A stretch of 64,000 bases of DNA from Letharia columbiana (taxonomy: Eukaryota > Ascomycota > Lecanoromycetes > Lecanorales > Parmeliaceae), in NCBI RefSeq assembly GCF_014066305.1, contig NW_023501081.1, positions 186,001-250,000 on the forward strand, given 5' to 3'. The notes below the pieces were generated by a model. The model saw only the letters and a program-made list of their open reading frames with translations, had not been told where the DNA came from and ran no database searches. Position 1 is the first letter of the stretch, and each line of letters begins with the position of its first letter. Positions 41,489 to 55,795 of this stretch are shown in pieces. Position numbers and translations under genes: made by a program.

Positions 41489-42987
41489 TCAGTTATACAA
41501 AAACTTATACACCCTCCCAATCCTCTTGCACACATGCGTCTTGTTCACCCAAGCACTGAAAGCATGCTCCAGATGACACCCCGTGTAGAGTGTTTCTGCC
41601 CAAACTTGCTTTTCCACGTCCCGTCCGAACTTCCCGATCATCCCTTTCGTTTCGCCCCACATCCTCTGGCTCCTGAGTTCGCTATTGAAGATGTCGTGCA
41701 TTTCCGACGCATCCAGTCTGTATGTGTTGGCGTGCAAGAATGACGGCCTGACCTCTTTGATTTCCTTGTTGTGGAGGATGTTTTTGCTGTAGTCGTCTTC
41801 GGAATTATGCTGGACCATTCCGGCACCCTTGAATCGATTGTCGTGGACTTGCGTGTATCCCAGTGTTTCGATGTTTGTAGTGACAGTGTGGAAAGACGCA
41901 TTTAGACTCATGGCTGCTGCTAGATATGTCTCCTTGTCTGTTTCTCTGTCTCGTTCGCCGGCTGGGCTTTGGGAGAGGAGTTTGTAGTAGTGATTGGGTC
42001 CGTAGTAGTTGTAGTAGAGTATCAGGAGTAAGAGCGATGCGTGCTTGCCTTTTGATAGGAGCAGCTGACCGGCTTCGGAAGCTGCCCGTTCCGAGGTTGG
42101 AGGTACGGGCTGCATGGAGATCTCGTAGAATTTGGGGGAGGCGGTGTTGGCCCACTTGAACATGGTCAGCTTGGGAAGAAGATACTGGGTAGGCCACGTA
42201 TACGTACGTAGTCAGGCCAGCTGACGAAGCCTTTCGACAAGTAGGGCTCGGAGTTCAGAAGATTCTCGGGCTGCTCAACGGGCAGGTTGTCGGCATCGAG
42301 CAAGAGCACGTCGTCAAATGAAGAAAAACCCAGCGCCAAAGCCTTCAATTGGTATCTCGACATCTTGAGCCTGTGGGGCACAGCTTCCAGAATCTCAGAA
42401 AAGATCATGCACGTTGCGTTCATGGGTGGTAGCACTATCTCGCAGATCTCCTTCTCATAATTGTTCTTCGACTCCATGAAGACCTCAACGGGCAAAGTTG
42501 ATCCTGTACGCCGCAGCATTTTCAAAGATACCAGAAACACCGGCAGCAGAGCGCCGGACGCGGCAACGACAATACCTTGTGTGCCCGTTGCGTATGGTAG
42601 CTTTTGCGCAAGCTCCGGGATTTGAGCCACGAAGCGCGCATGGGCGGCTCGCATTTTGTCGACATCTTGTTGCGATATCTTCAGCAGGTCCGGGCGAAAG
42701 TCGAAACCTTTCTTGAGGCTGGCGAATTCGTTGAGAGGTGCTTCGATTGGGTCAGTTGGAAGGGAGCAGTCGGGCTTCGCTTCGACTAGGGCGCGGGAGG
42801 CGGTGTCCCAGAAATCGATGAGACCTGACTGGAAGGGCGAGGGAGGGACTTGATCAGCCGATGTGCCGTTGATAGCTGTCGTGAAAGGGTGGTGTAGCCA
42901 TCTGAGATGGCCTCTGAAGACGAGCCATATCAGGCTAAATAGTAGGATCGGGAGCACGATTGTCCTGCTCCTGCGAATGCTGATCAT
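41489..42987 (-). CDS. Alpha-1,3-mannosyltransferase family (GT71, MNN1-like), type II Golgi protein
   Basis: Exons 42987-42208 and 42154-41489 (intron 53 nt) give 481 residues. A short basic N-terminus and one membrane anchor (IVLPILLFSLIWLVF, about residues 11-25) are followed by a lumenal catalytic domain. That is the topology of Golgi glycosyltransferases. GIVVAASGALLPVFLVSLKMLR, LPVEVFMESKNNYEKEIC, LKALALGFSSFDDVLLLDADN (the DAD acting as the DXD metal-nucleotide motif) and the C-terminal HNKEIKEVRPSFLH match the MNN1/GT71 pattern. These enzymes add mannose from GDP-mannose to N- or O-glycans of cell-wall proteins. The linkage specificity is not decided by sequence. The gene is divergent to MCM6, with starts 320 bp apart. 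Confidence 0.85.
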
Positions 42988-43204
42988 GCTGCCTTGGAGT
43001 TGAAATGTTCATGATGGTAGTCTAGAAGGTTGTAGCATGCCCTGAGAGTCCAATGCCGTGGAGGCATGGAGTTCTGTAGTAGTACTAATCGGGCTCATTG
43101 CTTTCTCCAGAAGCGCCAAGACCAGATAAGTCTTTCAGCCTTATAGAGTACGATAAAGGCTTATCTTGAGCACGCTAATCCGAGAAAGGAGAACCACTTT
43201 AGAT

Positions 43205-43229
43205 ACGCGTGAGCGCGTTAGGAACGCGT
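43205..43229. promoter_or_regulatory. Pair of MCB (ACGCGT) boxes upstream of MCM6
   Basis: ACGCGT occurs at 43205-43210 and 43224-43229, with GCGCGT between, about 80-105 bp before the MCM6 start. ACGCGT is the MluI cell-cycle box bound by MBF, which drives G1/S genes including replication factors. The boxes are also about 220 bp upstream of the divergent mannosyltransferase. Confidence 0.7.
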
Positions 43230-43307
43230 CCTACCGCGCATTGTTCACTTAATTGTAAAAAACACCGTCAAACCCTACGTTTTCCCAGCACTGCAACCCT
43301 CGCAAAT

Positions 43308-46394
<3,087 letters not shown>

Positions 46395-48562
46395 CGGACT
46401 GATGGCATATATTGGCGTTTGGAGGGTCAACGCTCGGGTCTAGGCATTTGAACGGGATAACGCGTCGATACCAGGCGAGACCATGGACTCTGTTCTGTCT
46501 AGTACTGTAAACTATGTTGCTTGGGCGATAAACCTCGGCCTCCGTTCAAAGGGTTCTCCACCATTACAACTCGGCAGCGTACCTGCCCGACCGCAGTCTT
46601 TAGTGAACCAACCTCCCCCTCCCTCCTCTCTTCCGGGGGGGATTTCCCCCTCCCCTCTGCCCCGAGATCTGTGGCCCGGGGTGTGCCTTTCCGAACAGAA
46701 TTCTAGCGGCGCGACCACTCAGGACAACCAGCGACCGTGTTGATCCCACAGGATCTGCGCCAATGGCGACACGATGGCGCAGCCATTCCGACGATCCCAT
46801 CCGACCCGAGGCTCATCGAGGACGGCCAGACTCACTTTTGCCCAAATCCCTTGTCCCCAGAATGAGTCGACGATGGACTGGTACTGTCGAACGGCTTCTC
46901 CTCTCCGCGGGATGGAAAGGAGCAACTGACTGGGCATCTGCCGTTGTGCCCCTTGCAACGTGCCGTCCGTGTGAATTAAGCGCGGTGTACATCTCGGTCC
47001 CATCGCACTCTTCGTCGGGGTGAGTCTCCGGGCTCCGGAATCGTGAACGCTGTAGATGTGTTCACTTTAGGTGAGCGGCGCCGTGGTCGCGGAAGCTTTC
47101 GACGGAATCGACCCGGGTACATACAAGGGAATGCCTTCTCTCTGCTGCGCGTCTCAACGTTCGCGGGGGGGGTGCATTGTTTCTCGTCTCCTTGAGTTCC
47201 GTCCCAGCGGACGCTCTCAAAGGAGCAAGCTTTAGTGTTGGAATATTGATGACGGCTTGTTGTTTTTCTATGGAGGAGTACTGGTACTGCTACTTATAGT
47301 CCATGCCAAGCATAACAGGGCTGAGTTGCTGAATTCCAACCTTCCTTGGTGCAATGTGGTGCGCTACTCCCTTGAACTCATTCAAGGTATCAGGCATTCC
47401 AGCGCTAGCCTGGTGGATGCGGTCCACGATCTCCCGCTGTGAGTTTCTTCCTGAAGGCGTGGCAAACGGCTGCATCGTTCCCAGACAGATCCGGAACGAC
47501 TGTTACGAAACGAGTGATGAAGTCCTGTACGGATCCGTTGCTCCTCATTCGGATACGTTCCATCTTAAGTCCTGCGTCGAGGCCAACGTCCCCTACAGGG
47601 TAGTTTTCGAGCGGCCAGGCTTGTAATCTGTCCCGATCCGCAAAGATGTCCCGGTTCCCCTGGAGCCTCATCGACTGCGTTCGAGTCTTGATCTTTGAAC
47701 CTAGGTGAGTGCAGGCCATAAATGCTTGCGTATGGGAGCCATCAATAAGTTGTAGGTTGAAAAAGACGCACGTCCATGGCGAAATACAAAGGGAGTTGGT
47801 CGATCTCTGTTGTTGCCTCTTGGGGCATCAACACTGTCAACTTCGCCTGCTCCCATCTGGCGCCAGGCACGAGCGAAGTTGTCGTTGGCTATCACATTAA
47901 TCTGGGGGTATTCCGTGATGGAGCTGGTGCTACAGGTATCTGTTTCCTGATTATAGAGCACGCTTTGAACGGCAGCTTCCTCGAGGCTCTCTTCTCTATC
48001 TTTTCTATTTTCTTCAAGAAAGACAGCAGAACTGAGAGCGTTAACATCAGCTTCATCCACAATACCCTGAGTGTCTTCGTCCAGCAGGCGGGGACCGATC
48101 TCTAACGAAGCCAAAAGATCGCGCATCTCCAGTTCCTTCACACACTTATATTTTTCTATGTTTTCATATATTATTTTTCTTCGAACTTGTGATAGCAGGA
48201 CACGTATGCAGGGGAAACAAATAGATGAGAGATCACTGCGTCGACCATGACCGGCTCACGGCACAGATGAAGGCAAGTGATAAGAACAAATATCTTGAGA
48301 ACCGATGTAAGTATTGAGAGCTTGAGCGGCTGAAGAAATAATGGATTGATTAATTCTGGCTGCTCATGGATTAAACCCGGTGAGTCAAGAACCCTGCTGT
48401 CGTTAAGGCTGCTGAAGAAGAAACAAAACAAGGTGGTATCAAGTGCTGTCCGCTGTTCGTGTATCTCACATTCCAACCGCACGAACTGCTCAATAACCAA
48501 CGAAAGGGTATCATGCTCAAATGAGCGTGCCAGTGTCAGGATCCTCAAAGCACAAACAATAT
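46395..48562. other. Gene-poor interval with a possible gag relic
   Basis: Between MCM6 and the CSC1-like gene. It includes G- and C-homopolymer patches (about 46615-46660, 47165-47172) and the gag-like frames at 47290-48141. Nothing else is supported. Confidence 0.45.
47290..48141 (-). pseudogene. Possible gag-like retroelement relic, frameshifted
   Basis: Three minus-strand frames overlap or abut (48141-47701, 47719-47405, 47475-47290). The middle one has RMRSNGSVQDFITRFVTV, similar in pattern to gag proteins of Ty3-type elements, and its continuation in another frame has SQREIVDRIHQASAGMPDTL. No LTRs, reverse transcriptase or target duplication were found. It may instead be a decayed cellular gene. 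Confidence 0.35.
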
Positions 48563-51419
48563 TCAGTAGTAAACCTTCTCCTGATAGATGGGAGGTCTTG
48601 CAGTCTCATGATCCCACACCATCTTGCCCTTCTCGTCGAAGCCAGCGCAGTCATCAGTCATGGGAATGACCTTGCTTGAATGGCGGCATTCCTGCCGACT
48701 AACGCCCATCTCATCTCTTGGAATCCATAGGACAGGTGTTGGGCTCGAGATAGCAGGATGATAGAAAGCATCGCGCTCGACCTCGGGAGCATACTCGATT
48801 TCCGCAAAACCTCGAGGTACAAGACGGCGTAGAGTATGGTAGTCCGTGTATATGTGGGGGGAAAGGAACTTGGTAATGAAGTTGGGCTTCTTGTGGGGTG
48901 CAGCCGGGAGTTCTTTGTCGTCGGTATCGGTACTGTTACCAGCGTGTCTGTCGTTGGTAGTAGCTGAGAGGCCTTTCTTATCCGTCATAGCACCGCCGTT
49001 GGTGTTGCCGTTTTCAAGCGAGAGAAGAGACTCTTCCTCCACCTGGAGTGATTTTGGCAGATACATGAGTAGCGGGTCAATGGCCGAGTTGAGGGAGAAA
49101 TGGAACAGGGCGATGAAAATGAGGTAAATGATCATCAAGATAAGGGGGCCGATGGCGGTTTTGATAGCAAACAGTCCGATCAGACAAACGATGGAGAGGT
49201 AGACTCCAGTTGTTGTCTGTTGCAGAGCGCGTGGGTAGACGAGACCTTGAGTGTCGACGGTGGCATTAAAAACATACAACAGGTTGTAACGATAAGCCAA
49301 GTAGATCAGATAAAGACCGAGGGTAGCAAATCCCAAGACCAATGGTGCAATTATCGAGTAGGTGATTGCTGTCACGGCGTTAGCTGTGAAACACGTGTGA
49401 TGATGATGTCGTGACTCACCAATAACAGTCAGGAGCGTATAAAGCGGGAAGACAGTGCCCCAACCAAGTCCAGAGAGAGTAGTAAATCTCTTGTACATCT
49501 TCCTTGGCGTGCTATCGAGGAACATGCCCAAGACCTTGTACAAAATCACCCCAACCAACTGCAGCACAGCACCCGAACTGATGAACAGACCCTGGAGAAT
49601 GAAGTAGGAGATGTAGAAGTTGGAGGCGGTGGGAAGGTCTTGACCGAGGAGACTGGTGGCCGAAGAAGGGTCTTCGATGATGGAGGTGACTGCGGCCGAA
49701 GCGGACGAGCTTATAGTTGTCACCAAAAACACTTGAATAACCTGGAACACGAAATAAGTGTTTTGCACACGGAGCTCGACGCTCGAAAGCGATGGTTTCC
49801 CAGCCAATTTCGCCATCTTTCTTAGGATGATGGGCAATAAAGCCATCAATACCGCAAGGAGGACAGAAGGAAGAAGACCCTGAACGACTCCAAGAATGAC
49901 AGATGGAATCTTGTTAATGAAGCTGAGCCATGGAAGCAACGCCGGTTTGCCTGGCGTGCCTTGCGAGAGAGCTGAAATGTTGGAAAGAGCACCCACGAAA
50001 GCCACGGGGATTGCCCAAAATATGATGAGCGCGAAAACGAAAGCGGAGGTAGCGATATTCCTGACCACTCTCGACGCCCAATTGATCGGTAGGCTGCTCC
50101 AGATGACTTCCTCCGGGTTGATGCCAATAAAGCGTGGTGACATGTGTAGGGGCTGATGATGGGCGAGGCTCTGATACGCTGCTTGTGCCTCAGTCTGGGT
50201 ATAAAATTCGACGAAAACAGCGCAGATGAATGTGCCTTCCCCTGCACGGTAAGACGCCTGCTTGGCATCAATCATGGGAATCAAGCGCTCGAGTTCGGAT
50301 CTGCACCAGTTGATCGTGTCGACCTTTTTGCCGACCAGAAACTTGAGGCGGTGAGTCGGTCGCTTTTTCGGCTGGACCCAACGAGCGGCTACGGAGCCAG
50401 ATTCACCGTCAACCCCGTTGTTGGTGAGTTCAACCCCATCGTCATGGTGGCTACCCTTCTTGGCCTCCTCCAGACGAGCCTTGTTCGACATGGTGACCAG
50501 CTTAGTTTCAGCAGCTTCGAGCTTCATGGCGACTTTGTCGCGTTGGGTGACTAGATCTTCAATCTCTTCGCAGTCGTTGGCAATCCAGAGGTTCTTTACT
50601 TGCTTCCCAAACATACGGCGTAGCTTTCCCTCATCAAGGTAATCTTTAGGCACCGAGGTGAACAGGACCGTCCTGGCAGACATGCGGTTTGCGTATAGCG
50701 GCGAGAGAAGGTAGGCTTGACGCAAATTGATGTAATAAATGCTCTCGCGCATGACGACGTAGAATACGAAGGTGAAAAAGATCCAGGCGACGAAGGTGTG
50801 AGCGTAGAAACGATTCTTGGTGTTGGTGACATTGCTGAAACTGATGACATTCAACTGCTTTTGGCCTCCGCCGCCTGTCGCATTGACCGGGAAGAGGACT
50901 GGCCAAGTCATGAGACAGCCGACGAAGCAGATGGCCACAGAAATCTTGAGGTACCGCAGCAGGAGGAAACCATCGAGAGAGTGGTGATTGAGGACATAGC
51001 TGTCTGGGATCTTGTTGAAAGTGCTCATCCAGTTGAACATGCCATTGGGAAGATCTGGAGACCGCTCCCTGTACAGAGAGTGTCAAGCTCATGCATTTCG
51101 GGGTGGGGGACAAGAATGGTTACGGCTTACTGTGGACGAAGTGAGCCAACATAGCTTCTGGGCGAGTAGTTGCGCTTGAGCCTGGGTCGCAGACAGAAGA
51201 ATATCGAGGTGTAGATGACGGCGACAAGCAAGACCGGTACGAGGGTGGCAAACAGTTGAGAAAGGGAGGCAGCATTCTTCTTGCTATCAGATGAGGATCC
51301 TGCCTAGAATTGTGGGTCAGCAGTGAGTCAGGGATTGATTGTAGGATGCTGGTCATGTGTATTTGACTTACGCTCGCTCGTGGCAGGATGGCATGGAGTA
51401 GGGGACTGGCTTGGTCCAT
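48563..51419 (-). CDS. CSC1/OSCA/TMEM63-type membrane protein (DUF221), osmosensitive cation channel family
   Basis: Exons 51419-51372, 51303-51131, 51068-49420 and 49368-48563 give 891 residues. Order: an extracellular N-terminus and first span (FATLVPVLLVAVIYTSIFFCL), two more spans, a cytosolic domain with the RNA-recognition-like fold (RTVLFTSVPKDYLDEGKLRRMFG...FVEFYTQTEAQAAYQ), then the seven-span pore core (WASRVVRNIATSAFVFALIIFWAIPVAFVG onward). The cytosolic tail has an acidic/Lys segment and ends ETARPPIYQEKVYY. Family members are stretch- or osmolarity-gated cation channels, or phosphate/drug-related proteins in yeast (Phm7, Rsn1, Csc1). Which of the several fungal paralogues this is cannot be settled. 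Intron 3 (49369-49419, 51 nt) has no stop and keeps frame if retained. Confidence 0.92.
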
Positions 51420-54117
51420 TGTTGACGGACTCTCTCCAGGAGAGAGAGGAGAACAGGATTGGCAATGAGATAGGAGTGAAGTGTGCAAGAGGCAATGAAT
51501 GGTAGATGGGGTATATAATTGATGAAAGGGTGGAGAGGAAGATAGTTGTTGATTTTGGCAGAGATTGACGATCCGGTTGGCAAGGAAGATGGGCGGGAAT
51601 GTTAATGTTAGTGGGGTCTTTCCCTGTTTTGGATTGGCTATTCTTGGCGCATGCAGCAGCAAATGCCAGCAATCTCTTTTTTTCAATTCTTTTTTTCTTT
51701 CGTTATTGATTATCATCCAATGGAATTGATTCGTGTGGGGCGGAATGCTACTTTTCAACCGGGGAAGGGAATTACAATAACAGATTTGAGATTGGGTTGA
51801 TTCGATGCGAACTTTCTTTCCTTCTTTCTTTTATTCTCATCTCGCACACGAGCAGCGCTCCCCTTTTATTATCCTTTCACTAACTATCGGAAGGATTGAG
51901 GCCCCGCAATCGAGCACATGCACGATGATGATGTTGTTTGTTGTTCTTAAAGACCCTTCAGCCACAGCTCGACGAATACTTACGTCTTACATGTATCTTG
52001 GCGGGAGAAATAGCCAAAGCATCCTTGGCCCAAAGTCTGGATCGGACAAGTTCGCCTGTTCACGAGGTCTGAGAGACTGAGAGCGAGATAAAGAGAGCGC
52101 GCGCGTCGGGAACTTGCATGGCAGCATGGATAAAGCTAGGTGCTTAATAAAGCCTCATATGGTACTTTACTGCAGGTTTCAACCCTTCTAATTATGCGGA
52201 CCCTTGCAAAGCTGATGAAAAAGCCGAATACCTCACATGAGCCTCTACTTTCATTTGACACCCTTAGTCTGGAACACTTCCCTCCCCTTAACCTCAGCGG
52301 TTCAGCGGTCCAGACTCTTCCCGCTCGAGAGTAAAGTGGCACTGTGGCTGTACTGCTGTGGCTGTGCTGCCTGGACCCTTGGACCCTTGGACCCCTGGAC
52401 CCTTGGTCCCTTAGTTGGTCTCTTGGTGGCCTCTGTGGCACTCTGCGTAACATACCCTAATCTTTATTCTGCCCTTCTCCTTTTCTCTTTTTCTCCTTGT
52501 CTCTTGTTTCCTTTTTAATCCCATGAATACTTTATGAACTGTGATCCGATTTGATACCCGTGCCTCTCCAGTCTGGTCTATCTTTCTCTGGATACTGACT
52601 TGGTAGCTGCGCCGGCATTAGATGTGCAGAATACTCGCGCGCCACACGCATGAAGTAAACGGGCACACCGTTGCGCAGTTTGCGCTTCTTTCTTTGATCC
52701 TTTGACCGAGGGAGCAAATGTTGGAAAAGTCAATTCCGAATGCTGACTGCCTTGCCACAACTACCTACGTCTCCGTACATGTACCTATATGTACATACAT
52801 GATCATGCGAGCTGTCTCTGCAGCTCTTACAGTAGGTATCTCACTCTTCTGTCAATCTTAACTTTCCCCCTTTCTGCAAAGACACCTTTCCCCATTGACA
52901 CTCGCCTTCTTCCAACTTTCCCTCAGCCGCGCTTTTGGTTCTGATTGCACTCTCGCTCTAAGGTGTAACAACAGTAACATGCACGCACGCACCTACCTTC
53001 CGTTCGGGGAATTAGCCATGCCAGCGCTATGAGCCTATGACCTCCCCGGCCCGCGCACCGACCAAACTTCGTACAGAATTACGTCTCCGGGCACGCCTCC
53101 ACTCGTGGAGACGGCAGGTTGATGGCAGAGCATGCGCTGACTGTGAACTCTCTGATTTCCGACTCTCTCGAAATCTTGATGCTGATTTGCAGAAATGTGA
53201 GATATCGGCTCCTCACTGCTTCCGATAGCGTCGTCCTTTTGCTCCATCACTTGCGTATAATTTCGAGGCCTCCCCTTCTGCCTTAGCTTGCTCTTTTAAC
53301 GCTCGCCTCATTGAAAGTGTTTTGAAAACATTGTTTTCAGTGCAAACCTCCATGGCTCTGTCTTGAATGACTCAACACTGAGTTCAGTGGTTGCAGTTGC
53401 CAGCTGAGAACGTCCTTAGACGACAGAAAATTTTCCCTCCTTCTATCGGAGATCCGATAACGATGTATGAGCTAGATGGGTGACCTTTTCCTCCGTGGTC
53501 ATTATCGAACCTGGCAGCGCCGCCGAAATTGCGACACGAGAAGTCCCACCCAATCCTACGAAGCCACTCCCGGAGTGCGATGGAGAATGAAGGATTCATC
53601 CGTTGGCTGCTCGTTAGATTGGCCATTTCCGCCCGCGGTGGAGTTTCGTCTTCTTTTGGATTGACTTCTGTCATTCTCACTTCCTTTCTGCGAGGCGAGT
53701 ACGATTCTCAGAAAGCATCCGGTCCCAATATCCGTACAACAATATCTTGTTGAGGCCCGAAATCTTCTCATGCGGAAGTTCCAGTTAGGACTTGTGACAT
53801 TGTGGAAGTGACCATTCATGAGCCTAGCGTGATGATTCGGCGCGGTCATCAAAGCATTTCAGTCCAATAATGAGTTTGGCGTAGATGACAGATTGTTTCG
53901 CACTTCCCGATGCTGCTCTGTTGCGAAACCGTTTATGTGATCCACGGTTCATGGCTCACGGAGTCGATGACATCATGAGCAATCGTCATGACTTGACACG
54001 TCTTCTCGACCGCTTACCTTGCGATCTTGCAATGCATCATTTGTTGAAGAGACAAATTTACACCACCGTTCAGCTCTCTCATCTGCACCTCTCATCAAAT
54101 CAATCAAAAGATACAAA
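51420..54117. other. Long intergenic region upstream of CSC1-like and SDR genes
   Basis: 2.7 kb between divergent genes. Contents are T-rich and pyrimidine tracts (51660-51840), the TGGACCCT array, TACATGTACCTATATGTACATACATG-type alternating sequence (about 52775-52805) and many short frames on both strands. I find no domain in any of them. A small unrecognised gene near 53,000-53,900 cannot be excluded. Confidence 0.45.
52372..52410 (+). repeat. Short (TGGACCCT)n array, about five copies
   Basis: Copies of TGGACCCT with minor variation, ending in a diverged TGGTCCCT. Non-coding. Confidence 0.85.
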
Positions 54118-55356
54118 ATGGCGCACCTAATCACCGGAAACAAATTCGAGCCTAACAAGGACATTCCAGACCTCAGTGGGAAAGTAAGTCAACTGGTCAA
54201 AGCGACGTTTCGTCACAATAGCCAAAGGACAGCGCTGACTGCCTTGACACCCAGGTCTACATCGTTACCGGTGGCACAGCAGGAATTGGGTTTGGTATTA
54301 CCGCCCATTTACTTCAGCACAATGCCTCCAAGATCCTGCTGCTATCGCAAAAAGAGGAGCACGCCGATGAAGCAATAGAAGAGCTTAAGAAGTACGGTGA
54401 TGCTAGCAAGGTGCATTGGGTCCAGTGTGATTTGAAGGACCTGAAGAAGACGGATGAAGTTGCAAAAAAGTTGACGAGCGAGAAGCAGATTGATGCTGTA
54501 AGGCAATCGCCCTGCACCTATCATCACAAAGCGTTGACACGCGACTTAGCTCATCTGCAATGCTGGCCAAGGTGTCGGAAAGTACAACGAAACAGTCGAT
54601 GGAATAGGTGCGAGCTCCCCCCAGTGGTCCGGGCAACTTACCAGCCAATACTTACCTCTCGTCATCGAACGCAGACTCCCACTTCCAAGTCAATCACCTT
54701 TCGCAAATGCTTCTCGCTCTCACCCTCCTTCCCAATCTTCAGTCGACGCCAGATTCCCGCCTTGTCCTCCAATCCTCCGACCTTCACCGTTCTCCTCTCT
54801 CCTCCACCAAATTTGCAACCCTCGACGAGATCAACACCGATCTGGGACCAAACTCACTGTACTCACGCACCAAACTCGCCCAGATACTGTTCGTACGCGC
54901 CCTCGTACGGCGCATGCTCAACAACGAGCCTGGGTTCCAGAGCCCGAAGTATAATGGGCCGTGGATAAATGCCACACATCCAGGTGGGGTCGCGACGGAT
55001 CAGCTAAAGCAGGCCGTGGACGCGTACGGAACGATGGGGAAGGTTGGGGTGAAGGCCATCAAACCGATCATGAAGGATCCCGTGGATGAAGGGTGCAGAC
55101 CAGCGTTGTTTGCAGCAACGAGCGAGGACATCACGAAGGAGGGAATCCAAGGGCAATACGTAAGTCTCTCTACATGAGCTCCTTTCTCAGGACCGGCGGA
55201 CTGACTTTTGAATCCCTCAAGATCGTACCCGACCGCAAAGTCACCGAACCGTCGAAACAAGCACGAGATGAGGAATTGGGCGAGAATCTATGGCGTCTGA
55301 GCGAGCAGATTTTGCAGGAGAAGCTGGGGAGTATCCCATACAAGCAGGAGCTATAA
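54118..55356 (+). CDS. Short-chain dehydrogenase/reductase (SDR, retinol-dehydrogenase-like)
   Basis: Five exons (54118-54183, 54255-54497, 54550-54607, 54675-55159, 55222-55356) join to 328 residues. The cofactor motif VYIVTGGTAGIG (TGxxxGxG), the CDLKD acidic segment, ICNAGQG (NAG), the catalytic Ser region LVLQSSDLH and YSRTK (Tyr-x3-Lys) are all present in order and at normal spacing. The protein is an apparently active classical/extended SDR using NAD(P)H. The C-terminal extension (PSKQARDEELGENLWRLSEQIL) matches the fungal light-induced/retinol-dehydrogenase-like subgroup. The substrate is unknown. Most exon junctions fall near conserved motifs, which confirms the splice choices. Confidence 0.9.
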
Positions 55357-55795
55357 AGCCAAGAGGAAGGAAATTTAGCATGCAACAGCAATGTATGATA
55401 ATAAGGATAAGTACTCTCACGAAAGATCTTTCGCGCTTCGTTCCCTTACAATCCAGTTGAAAGAGCGCCATGCGGGCCTTTTCGCCTCTCTCAAGGTCTG
55501 CACGCCAGACACCGCGCACATGCTCCGAGCACTGGCAAGAGTCGACGTCAAGATAATGGACAGTCTGGCAAAAAGATCGGTTTTTTCTCCATCGTTCCCT
55601 GCGTACTTTGCAATTTGAGGGGGGAAAGACCTTTGGCGCTGCCTGAACTTACAACGGCAAGACTTAGGCTGGGATGCCAACAAGGTTGATGTCACATTGA
55701 AAATCGAAGAGACAAGGTATCCTTGTAGATTGTCACAACACGGTTTTTCTATGTTGACCAGGTCGAGCTATGCAAGCTCAATCCTGGAGCCTCCG
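55357..55795. other. Intergenic region between convergent genes
   Basis: Short 3'-3' gap; nothing recognised. Confidence 0.55.
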
